From JBARRO01 sp049644265 (GTDB lineage Bacteria > Bacteroidota > Ignavibacteria > UBA10030), in assembly GCA_049644265.1 (NCBI GenBank), contig JBARRO010000214.1:1-6019 (forward strand): DNA of 6,019 nucleotides, written 5' to 3'. The position numbers were made by a program, and so were the translations under genes. Under the pieces are notes generated by a model that was not told where the DNA came from, ran no database searches, and saw only the letters and a list, made by a program, of their open reading frames with translations. How positions within the stretch are numbered: the stretch's first letter is position 1; the number at the start of each line of letters is the position of its first letter. This document shows positions 1 to 5,909 of this stretch, piece after piece.

Positions 1-2
1 GG

Positions 3-2435
3 CAATATATGGACAATCTCGGAAGGGTAGTCCGTTCGTCGACGTACGCGGGCTCGGACTCAATCGCGTCGATCACCGGATATACGTTCCTGAATCAGCC
101 GTTTCGGTCTGTTGCCCCCAAAGGAGACTCGACCAGATACACGTACGACTTCCTGGGGCGGCTGAAGCAAAAGAACAACGCCGATGAAGGGATATCGAAA
201 TATGTCTATGACAAAGGGGGCAGATTGCGGTTCATGGTTGATTCTGTCGGGGCTGCTGCGGATCCTCCCATCGTTCTCTACTGGAAGTACGACAATCTCG
301 GAAGAGCGATGGAAAAGGGAGAACTCGTTGATGAATCCTGGGGAGATGGTTCGGCGTGGCAGAGTTACGCAGACAACAGCCCTTCGCAGCCATCCAGCTC
401 GAGCTCCTGGCGTAAGAAATACCGTTATGACGCCCTTGGCAGGCTCGACTCCGTACTCACCAACAGCGATGACTACGATGCGGCTGAGGTGATAGAGCAC
501 TTTGGATACAACAAATTCGGAAACATCGTCACCAAAACCGTCAAGGTCGTATCCTATAGCTCTTCAACGACCTACACGACGACCTACTCTTATGATCTCT
601 TGGGAAGGGTCAGACAAATTGACCTGCCAACAAGCAAGTGGGAAGACGTAAGCGTTACCTACGTATACGACCAGTTGGGACGCGTTTCGCAGGTTGGGAG
701 GCTCGGCTCAGACCCAGTTGCGAACTACACCTACGGTTCTGGCGGACAGATGGCTACGGAAGTCCTCAATCCATCCGGAGGTTCCGGCTCGAAAACTAGA
801 ACATTTACGTATAACGCACAGGGATTATTGACGGGGATCAGCAATTCGCTCTTCTCTGAGTCTCTGAGTTATTCGAGCGGAGGCTACAGCAGCAACGAAG
901 GGTTCTACCACGGGCTGATAGCCTCCAGTTCGGTGAGTTATTACGCAGGTGGGCCCTCCTCCTTGACCTACAGTTATCAATATGATAACTTTGGACGATT
1001 AATCGTTGCCGACAACACACTTTCAGACATGGATGTCGGCGTCGGCTCCGGGACGACCTACGACGCCAACGGCAACATTACCTCGATCAAGCGAGGGCCG
1101 GGATCGACGCAGACGTATGCGTATTATTCAGGTACGAACCGGGTTCAGAACACGGATGGGAGTGGGAACGACTACACCTACAATGAGTCGGGCAGCGTAA
1201 TTTCTTCAACCCCGAAGTCGATCTCGGCGATAGCATATGACCCTTTCACCCAGATGACAATGTCCGAGACGAAATCGGGCACAACGACTTCCTACCAGTA
1301 TGATGCGAACAAGGTACGGGTTTACAGGGAAGCCTCGGGTGTCAGGACTGTCTATCTGTATGGCTTGGAAGACTACCCTGTCATGACGAAAACGAGCGCT
1401 GGAGTTGAGAAAGTGTTTGTCTATGGGCCAACAGGTCTGATTGCCATGCGGGATGATGAGAGTTGGTACTATGTTCACAAGGACCATCTGGGATCGACAA
1501 GGTTACTTTCAGATGAAAGCGGCAACGCGGTGACGACCTACGACTATGACGCCATGGGAACGAAACGGCGGGTCAGCGTGAACGTAGAAGCCCCATATCA
1601 GTTCACGGGTCAGGAGCGTGACGAGGAGGTTCAACTTTATAATTTCAGGGTGAGAATGTACGATAGCGATCTCGGGTATTTCTATGCGCCAGATCCCGCA
1701 CACAAAGAATTCTCCCCGTACAATTACGCCTCGAATAACCCTGTTGGCTTTGTAGACCCGAGCGGCATGGAGTCGGAGGCCGCAGCTCTGGAAAGAACGA
1801 TGATGTATCAGAAAAACGTCGAACAGCAATTTGACAGCTGGACATACTGGCAGTTCGGTGGTGGCATGGACAGAACAAGGGAAGAGTCTAGCTCAGAGAG
1901 TGCTGGGGAGGCCGATCCTCGCAGGGAGCTTGCCGTAAGAAATGCGATTGAGAATCTTAGTGACGAGGAGATACGGTGGATGAAGGCAGCGGTAGGCGGG
2001 GAGGCATCCACATATGAAGAAATGGTGAATATTGCCTATGTTTTGATAAACCGTCTTTTGGATGGGTTCGGCGTGAATATGATAGATGTCATCTCCAAGC
2101 CAGGTCAAGTGAACGGTTTCTTCAATGAAATCGGCCAATACGTTTTTACGGGGCAAGCTAGAGGAATCCCGGCTGAGAACCTACCAGAAGGTTATTCCAA
2201 AAGAGCCGTCCTTGCGGCAAAATCCGTTAATAATGTACTCACTGGTGTTGCCGTCAGCGCAATCGGCACGATGAGGTATTTTGGAAGTGACCGAGACGTC
2301 AATAGATCGTCAACGAGATTGTTCCAGATCTTTCGCGACGTCAATGCGGGTCTTTACTCGCCAATTCATAACGATTGGCGTCAGGTGCATATAGGGGGAA
2401 CGTGGTTCTTTGATTCCAGAATGTTACATCCATAA
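3..2435 (+). CDS. RHS/YD-repeat polymorphic toxin with C-terminal SleB-like cell wall hydrolase domain (5' partial)
   Basis: Residues are numbered from the in-frame ATG at 9. That ATG is internal: the codons before it (CAA, TAT) stay open and continue a YD repeat (Y-M-D-N-L-G-R-V), so the true start lies upstream. Residues 1 to about 480 carry many degenerate YD repeats such as YDFLGRL, YDALGRL, YDLLGRV, YDQLGRV and YDNFGRL. In known RHS proteins these form a shell that encloses the toxin. The RHS-associated core follows at about 490-587: HKDHLGSTR, the YNFRVRMYD segment, YNYASNNP and the closing DPSGM, next to which family members cut themselves. Residues 588-808 are the variable tip. This resembles SleB/CwlJ cell wall hydrolases, which cleave the peptidoglycan glycan strand: GGEAS with likely catalytic E665, YVLINR at 677-682, KPGQ at 697-700, MRYF, and a terminal HIGGTWFF. 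The RHS identity is near certain; the hydrolase call is by motif only. No signal peptide or sorting signal is visible in this part. Confidence 0.93.
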   Translation, partial: QYMDNLGRVVRSSTYAGSDSIASITGYTFLNQPFRSVAPKGDSTRYTYDFLGRLKQKNNADEGISKYVYDKGGRLRFMVDSVGAAADPPIVLYWKYDNLGRAMEKGELVDESWGDGSAWQSYADNSPSQPSSSSSWRKKYRYDALGRLDSVLTNSDDYDAAEVIEHFGYNKFGNIVTKTVKVVSYSSSTTYTTTYSYDLLGRVRQIDLPTSKWEDVSVTYVYDQLGRVSQVGRLGSDPVANYTYGSGGQMATEVLNPSGGSGSKTRTFTYNAQGLLTGISNSLFSESLSYSSGGYSSNEGFYHGLIASSSVSYYAGGPSSLTYSYQYDNFGRLIVADNTLSDMDVGVGSGTTYDANGNITSIKRGPGSTQTYAYYSGTNRVQNTDGSGNDYTYNESGSVISSTPKSISAIAYDPFTQMTMSETKSGTTTSYQYDANKVRVYREASGVRTVYLYGLEDYPVMTKTSAGVEKVFVYGPTGLIAMRDDESWYYVHKDHLGSTRLLSDESGNAVTTYDYDAMGTKRRVSVNVEAPYQFTGQERDEEVQLYNFRVRMYDSDLGYFYAPDPAHKEFSPYNYASNNPVGFVDPSGMESEAAALERTMMYQKNVEQQFDSWTYWQFGGGMDRTREESSSESAGEADPRRELAVRNAIENLSDEEIRWMKAAVGGEASTYEEMVNIAYVLINRLLDGFGVNMIDVISKPGQVNGFFNEIGQYVFTGQARGIPAENLPEGYSKRAVLAAKSVNNVLTGVAVSAIGTMRYFGSDRDVNRSSTRLFQIFRDVNAGLYSPIHNDWRQVHIGGTWFFDSRMLHP
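1770..2435 (+). other. Variable toxin tip of the RHS protein: SleB/CwlJ-like hydrolase domain
   Basis: This is the region after the DPSGM core boundary. The first 65 residues or so are a low-similarity, Ser/Glu-rich linker (SSSESAGE). From about residue 655 the order of motifs follows the SleB (Hydrolase_2) fold: a Glu in G-G-E-A-S, a helix with NIAYVLINR, K-P-G-Q where the family usually has PGQF, then AAKSVNNVLTG, an aromatic MRYF, and a final I-G-G-T-W-F-F. Family members usually have His where T798 sits (IGxH-aromatic), so that position is atypical. The domain reaches the stop codon without extra sequence, as expected for an RHS tip. The alternative is an unrelated small enzyme with chance similarity; the conserved order of five motifs makes that less likely. 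Confidence 0.72.
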
Positions 2436-2448
2436 GAACGGTGATGGC

Positions 2449-3267
2449 ATGAAAATTCTTCTTTTTCCACTAAAGCAGACAATGTTGGTGATCTTGCTGA
2501 GTTCTGTTTCGATTTCCGGATCTGACTCGACGATGGTTGCTAATCTTCGATCAAAATTGAAATATAAGTTAGTTTTTGATGCGCTGATGGAGATCGCCCC
2601 TGAGAAGGAAGTTTACGGACCATTTGTGAGCGAACAATCCGAAGACGAGGACAATTTCAAGGTTCTCGAGCCTCAGGAGCCTTCTGTATTGGAAGAGTTT
2701 AGGTATTTTTTTGACTATAGACTATATGCGGTAGAGTCGTTGGATCGAAAACAATACTACTTGTTGGCGCGCTTCGACTTGGGACTCAAAGACGTATACT
2801 TATTTCAGTGCGACAATACGATCCCAAAACTCTCCGATACCTATAAGGTAAGTGGGTCAGAAAATTCAGAATTGCGGATTGACTCGCTGAACCACAGAAG
2901 AATCCTAAGAATCACAATCTTCACTTTTGGCACAGGCCACTTCGGGAAGGCGGAGAGTGTGGTTGGTATCTACAAAGGGAAATTTCAGAATTTGTTTGAG
3001 TACAAGATGGTTGATGCTTCCAACTTAGGAATGGCAGAGGGAACCTCCTATCGTTCAATAAGCAAAATAGTATTGAATGACGTAAACCGAGATGGTTACT
3101 CAGATGTTGTACAACAAACCACGGATGATATCATTGAGGTCACTCCGACGATGGGAGAGTTTGAAAAGGAAATTAGGAATGCAAAGGTGCTTAAACATAT
3201 TTCAGCCCGAAATGTAACCTTTTTTTGGGATAACAAGACACTCTCCCTAAAACCTCAAGATCCATGA
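2449..3267 (+). CDS. Exported protein with one FG-GAP-like motif; candidate immunity protein for the RHS toxin
   Basis: I do not recognise a named family over the full 272 residues. The ATG at 2449 is chosen over the upstream in-frame TTG at 2410. It lies 13 bases after the toxin stop and opens a signal peptide: basic MKILLFPLK, a hydrophobic core TMLVILLSSVSI, and a small-residue end at SISG-S. No lipobox cysteine is present, so export by signal peptidase I is expected. The mature part is acidic and rich in aromatic residues. Near the C-terminus, residues 211-219 read D-V-N-R-D-G-Y-S-D, a calcium-binding-type FG-GAP motif followed by VVQ. No strong Shine-Dalgarno is seen, so translation may be coupled to the toxin. 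Immunity genes usually sit directly after the RHS tip, and a peptidoglycan hydrolase would need a periplasmic inhibitor. That role is inferred from position and export, not from homology. Base composition is AT-rich compared with its flanks. Confidence 0.8.
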   Translation: MKILLFPLKQTMLVILLSSVSISGSDSTMVANLRSKLKYKLVFDALMEIAPEKEVYGPFVSEQSEDEDNFKVLEPQEPSVLEEFRYFFDYRLYAVESLDRKQYYLLARFDLGLKDVYLFQCDNTIPKLSDTYKVSGSENSELRIDSLNHRRILRITIFTFGTGHFGKAESVVGIYKGKFQNLFEYKMVDASNLGMAEGTSYRSISKIVLNDVNRDGYSDVVQQTTDDIIEVTPTMGEFEKEIRNAKVLKHISARNVTFFWDNKTLSLKPQDP

Positions 3268-3392
3268 AAACGATTCGAGAGAGATTTGCCTAAGTTCAAT
3301 TAGAATTAGTTAGAACCGTTCCTTTTGCAACCGATGAGCAAAATCATTTGACTGACCGGTTCCACGTTGTCATCATCAAATTGGAGGTACAA
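3268..3392. other. Short intergenic spacer with no confident promoter or terminator
   Basis: This 125-base gap separates the putative immunity gene from the next gene. It contains a partly repetitive A/T stretch (TTAGAA twice around 3300-3315) and the small inverted repeat GAAC-C-GTTC. There is no hairpin followed by a T tract. A promoter probably lies here because the gap is larger than at the other joins, but I could not identify one with confidence. Confidence 0.4.
3383..3387 (+). promoter_or_regulatory. Ribosome binding site (GGAGG) for the gene at 3393
   Basis: GGAGG lies five bases before the ATG at 3393 and eight before the second, adjacent ATG at 3396. It sets the start well downstream of the in-frame TTG at 3348 and leaves a clean signal peptide at the N-terminus. 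Confidence 0.8.
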
Positions 3393-4145
3393 ATGATGAG
3401 AATTGCGATCTCAATCGTCCTTATAGGTTACTTTTCCTCGGGAGTAATTGCCCAAGACAGCACCAAAATGAAATCCTCTCTTCCACCTCCCCCGCCAGCC
3501 GTCATCAGAGGTCCACTCCTCTCAGCATCTCCAACTCCTCAAGAACTTGCAGATCTCTTCACGACGGGCGAGATTGGTCATTCGGAGGGAATCGAAAGAG
3601 CCGTCGAAAAAGGCAATTCAGCGGTTGAAGGGCTGCGTGAGCTGCTCTTCTCGCAGACACTTCGAGGCTCACAGCAGGAATATGCGGATTCCGGCGGGCT
3701 CCCGCCCAACAAGATATTTGCTGTGCTCGCCCTCGAGAAGATCGGCACCTCTGCAGCTTTCGAAGTACTGACGGAGGCAGCAGTATCTTACGTCAACGTA
3801 GAAATCCGCGGCCTGTCGATTCAGGCGCTTAGTAAGTCATGCTATCAGCACGCCCGAAAGGGTGAGTTTATACCCCTCACGTCGGTCGTTGCAGCACTCA
3901 TCCAGAATCTTGATAATCCAACATTCATCGCTGCCACACAAGGACCCGTTAGTCAGATCGCTCAGGAGGGTCTGGTACGGTGGCTTGGGCTGGACTTCGG
4001 AGATCCGCAGTTCAGAGAAGCAAGGAAAATCGACAAGGGCGAAGCAGAAATCTCCGCCGCTGAGTACGCGAGACAATGGTGGCAGCGAAATGCGGACAAG
4101 ATCGCCTGGAATGGCGTGAGCAAGCATTTCGAGGTTCAAAAATAG
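3393..4145 (+). CDS. Secreted alpha-helical (possibly HEAT-like) protein of unknown function
   Basis: The 250-residue product starts at tandem ATG codons (3393 or 3396) behind a GGAGG site. The N-terminus is a signal peptide: MMRIAIS, a hydrophobic core IVLIGYF, and the likely cleavage VIA-QDS. The mature protein begins with a short linker containing five consecutive prolines (LPPPPPAV). The rest looks largely helical. The pattern around FAVLALEKIGTSAAFEVLTEA and VEIRGLSIQALSKS resembles paired helices of HEAT/armadillo repeats, which usually act as protein-binding scaffolds. The C-terminus has YARQWWQRNADKIAW, another amphipathic helix. There is no catalytic motif, lipobox or T9SS sorting domain, so a periplasmic location is most likely. 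It is followed within 30 bases by the propeller gene and may share its transcript. HEAT-like is a visual call; exact function unknown. Confidence 0.82.
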   Translation: MMRIAISIVLIGYFSSGVIAQDSTKMKSSLPPPPPAVIRGPLLSASPTPQELADLFTTGEIGHSEGIERAVEKGNSAVEGLRELLFSQTLRGSQQEYADSGGLPPNKIFAVLALEKIGTSAAFEVLTEAAVSYVNVEIRGLSIQALSKSCYQHARKGEFIPLTSVVAALIQNLDNPTFIAATQGPVSQIAQEGLVRWLGLDFGDPQFREARKIDKGEAEISAAEYARQWWQRNADKIAWNGVSKHFEVQK

Positions 4146-4173
4146 GCTTCGTTTTTTCATGCCTGGACAGTCA

Positions 4174-5742
4174 ATGTCTATGAAGCCCCGGCCGGCTCCC
4201 CGTCGATGGTTAGGGAGGGCGGAATATGCTGCTACGGTCTTTCTCTCCTCAGTCCTGTCTTTCCCAGCCGAGGGAAACACGATCGTGTTTGCCGATTCCA
4301 TCAGATTCGCCACTCCCAAAGTGATCATGGGAATTCCGTATGTTCGTTCTGTGGCCATTGCCGATATGAATCATGACGGCCTGAACGATATTGTTATAGG
4401 AGTCTGGGGACCATCGGATCCTGCGCCAAAAACGCTCAGAGTTTTCTGGCAGAATTGGCAGAACGTAATCGACCCAACGCCCACGGATCTGGGCGAAGAG
4501 TTGTTTGTCGCGGATATCCAGGCAGCCGACCTCAATGGCGACGGTCTGGCGGACCTCGTTTTGGCCGACCAGTACGGAAACGGCGTCCGCATCATATATC
4601 AGGATTTTTCCGGAAGCCTCCATGAAGTCCCGAGCCTAAAAGGCTCCTACGGAAGCTTCTCGATCCGTGTTGTCGACGTCAACAGTGACGGCCTGTTGGA
4701 TATCGTCTCGCTTCCCATCTATTATGCCGGATTGTATTATGGACACGCGCATAGTTCAAACGCGCCGGATTCGTTCTTGGTATACTATCAGCAGCAGGGG
4801 TCGAAGTTCGATTCGTTGAGATACTATCCGCTGAACAAATCCATCGTGAAAACGGAGAGCTGGGCAAACATTCAGGCCGCGGACGTCAACGGAGACGGCC
4901 TCACCGACATTGTGATTTCCGGGGGCGAATGGGACAAGAATATCTCAATCTACCTTCAGCAGAAGACAGGCGAGCTGAAGTTCGAACGTCACATTGGTTA
5001 CGACGAATGGATCCGCAACATTGCCATCGCGGATTTCACGGGGGATGGACGCAATGACATCGCCGCCGGCTTGATGTTTAGCGACACGGCGGGATCGTTC
5101 GTGTGCTTATACGTTCAGGATTCAACGGGACATTTCCCGGACCGGCCACTCCTCTACGATGCCTACCCCTTGCCCATTACTGTCCATGCCGCAGACCTCG
5201 ACATGGACGGAAGGCAAGACCTCGTTGTCTCCCATTATAACTACTACGCAATGTCGTTCTACCGGCAGAAGGAATCGGGAGGATTCGAACCGTACATTAA
5301 ACGGGGGTTCGCAAACCGCGATGCAGATTTTCAGGCTTCAGTCGCTGTGGGTGACATCAACGGAGATGGGAAGCCTGACATCGCTACGGTAGCCATTCTG
5401 GGGGATCTTGTCTACATGATAAACACTACCGGGCAGGGTTCTGGAACTTTGGCCGAGGAACCCTGGCTTAACCGACCGGAATCATATGGGTTGCAGCCAA
5501 ACTATCCTAACCCATTTAATCCCTCAACCACAATTCGATTTGAGTTGCCGAAAAGGGTTGAGGTTAGTTTGAAGGTTTATAATGTGTTAGGGGAGGAGAT
5601 AGCTACGCCCGTTGAGGGTGAGCGGGGACCGGGTAAGGAGGCAGTTGAGTTCGACGGACGAAACCTGCCGTCAGGGATGTATTTCTATTGTCTTCGGGTC
5701 GAGGGTCATATAGAGACGAGGAAAATGCTTCTATTGAAATAA
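4174..5742 (+). CDS. Secreted FG-GAP/VCBS-repeat beta-propeller protein with T9SS type A sorting domain
   Basis: Three in-frame ATGs compete (4159, 4174, 4180). None has a strong ribosome binding site. I chose 4174 because GGA lies six bases upstream, but 4180 (MKPRPAPRR, then hydrophobic AATVFLSSVLSF) gives the neatest signal peptide. The body has seven FG-GAP repeats with calcium-type D-x-N-x-D-G-x-x-D loops beginning at 4363, 4528, 4675, 4882, 5032, 5194 and 5353. Spacing is about 50-55 residues with one interval of 69. Seven repeats suit a seven-bladed integrin-alpha-like propeller, a fold used for adhesion or ligand binding. From 5485 an 85-residue C-terminal domain has YPNPFNPSTT, VYNVLGEE, LPSGMYFYCL and TRKMLLLK, the hallmarks of a T9SS type A sorting domain, so the protein is probably exported across the outer membrane and anchored or released there. 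Its ligand cannot be read from sequence. The N-terminus lies 28 bases after the preceding stop, suggesting co-transcription. Confidence 0.93.
   Translation: MSMKPRPAPRRWLGRAEYAATVFLSSVLSFPAEGNTIVFADSIRFATPKVIMGIPYVRSVAIADMNHDGLNDIVIGVWGPSDPAPKTLRVFWQNWQNVIDPTPTDLGEELFVADIQAADLNGDGLADLVLADQYGNGVRIIYQDFSGSLHEVPSLKGSYGSFSIRVVDVNSDGLLDIVSLPIYYAGLYYGHAHSSNAPDSFLVYYQQQGSKFDSLRYYPLNKSIVKTESWANIQAADVNGDGLTDIVISGGEWDKNISIYLQQKTGELKFERHIGYDEWIRNIAIADFTGDGRNDIAAGLMFSDTAGSFVCLYVQDSTGHFPDRPLLYDAYPLPITVHAADLDMDGRQDLVVSHYNYYAMSFYRQKESGGFEPYIKRGFANRDADFQASVAVGDINGDGKPDIATVAILGDLVYMINTTGQGSGTLAEEPWLNRPESYGLQPNYPNPFNPSTTIRFELPKRVEVSLKVYNVLGEEIATPVEGERGPGKEAVEFDGRNLPSGMYFYCLRVEGHIETRKMLLLK
4363..5379 (+). repeat. 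Seven FG-GAP/VCBS protein repeats (propeller blades)
   Basis: The Asp-rich loops read DMNHDGLND, DLNGDGLAD, DVNSDGLLD, DVNGDGLTD, DFTGDGRND, DLDMDGRQD and DINGDGKPD. Most are followed by a beta strand (IV, LV, IA). Loop-to-loop distances are 55, 49, 69, 50, 54 and 53 residues. Loops five and six replace the usual Asn at the third position with Thr and Asp. The extra length between loops three and four (around YYAGLYYGHAHSSN) would be an insertion on one blade and is a candidate binding surface. These are protein-level repeats; the DNA has diverged. Confidence 0.9.
5485..5739 (+). other. T9SS type A sorting domain (C-terminal domain)
   Basis: This 85-residue Ig-like module starts at YGLQPNYPNPFNPS and ends with KMLLLK at the stop. 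In FCB bacteria the domain directs cargo through the type IX secretion system and is normally removed after export. The codon use differs from the propeller: leucine is mostly TTG/TTA/CTT/CTA and valine mostly GTT here, whereas the propeller prefers CTC and CTG for leucine. Confidence 0.88.
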
Positions 5743-5811
5743 CCGTTTACATAAAATACAAACGCCCCCGAGGGGCTCCATAAGAAATCTCATCCGGCCA
5801 AGGATTCAATT

Positions 5812-5847
5812 TCAAGGATTGCGTCCTTGAGGGCGTTTTGTTTCTTT
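5812..5847 (+). terminator. Likely Rho-independent terminator after the propeller gene
   Basis: A perfect seven-base-pair stem (TCAAGGA / TCCTTGA) with a five-base loop TTGCG is followed, after GGGCG, by the T-rich run TTTTGTTTCTTT. If the outer AAACGCCC/GGGCGTTT pairing also forms, the GGGCG is absorbed into a longer structure and the T tract directly follows it. On the opposite strand GCCCC-TCG-GGGGC followed by GTTTGTATTTTAT could act as a terminator too. Confidence 0.6.
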
Positions 5848-5893
5848 AGAATCGGTAAGGATGCAACGTGATCTCATTAGAGACTGGAATTAC

Positions 5894-5902
5894 AGGAAGG
5901 GA
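5894..5902 (+). promoter_or_regulatory. Strong ribosome binding site (AGGAAGGGA) for the pilin-like gene
   Basis: This purine-rich Shine-Dalgarno-like sequence lies seven bases before the ATG at 5910 and fixes the start of the last gene. Confidence 0.75.
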
Positions 5903-5909
5903 TCATAAT

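Larger units (their letters stand above)
5743..5909. other. Intergenic region with inverted repeats ahead of the pilin-like gene
   Basis: The 167-base gap holds three possible pairings. GCCCC-CGA-GGGGC (5764-5776) is a local hairpin. AAACGCCC (5760-5767) can pair with GGGCGTTT (5831-5838). TCAAGGA (5812-5818) pairs with TCCTTGA (5824-5830). The first two overlap and exclude each other. The likely role is termination of the propeller gene, possibly with control of the pilin-like gene; I found no known riboswitch or tRNA pattern. Confidence 0.6.

Noticed and set aside
12..304. A 14-base direct repeat, GACAATCTCGGAAG at 12-25 and 291-304
   Set aside because: Both copies encode the same YD-repeat element (DNLGR). 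This is ordinary internal repetition of an RHS gene and not a mobile or recombination site.
60..500. Open frame of 146 codons on the minus strand
   Set aside because: It lies inside the YD-repeat region of the RHS gene, whose protein motifs are unmistakable; the antisense product shows no motif.
1509..1829. Open frame of 106 codons on the minus strand over the RHS core
   Set aside because: The + strand encodes the conserved RHS core through this stretch, so the antisense frame is a by-product of its codon pattern.
3241..3279. CTCTC / GAGAG pairing as a terminator after the putative immunity gene
   Set aside because: The stem is five bases with a loop of about thirty and no T tract follows.
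3324..3350. TTTG ... ATCATTTG as a Bacteroidota-type promoter (TTTG and TAnnTTTG boxes)
   Set aside because: The spacing is about 15 bases, shorter than usual, and the second box matches only its TTTG half. Too weak to annotate.
3837..4358. Open frame of 173 codons on the minus strand
   Set aside because: It overlaps the ends of two well-supported + strand genes with signal peptides and recognisable repeats. Its translation shows no domain and it has no ribosome binding site that I can see.
5827..5852. TTGAGG ... TAGAAT as a sigma-70-like promoter for the pilin-like gene
   Set aside because: The spacer is only 14 bases and the first box overlaps the terminator stem, so the match is probably chance.
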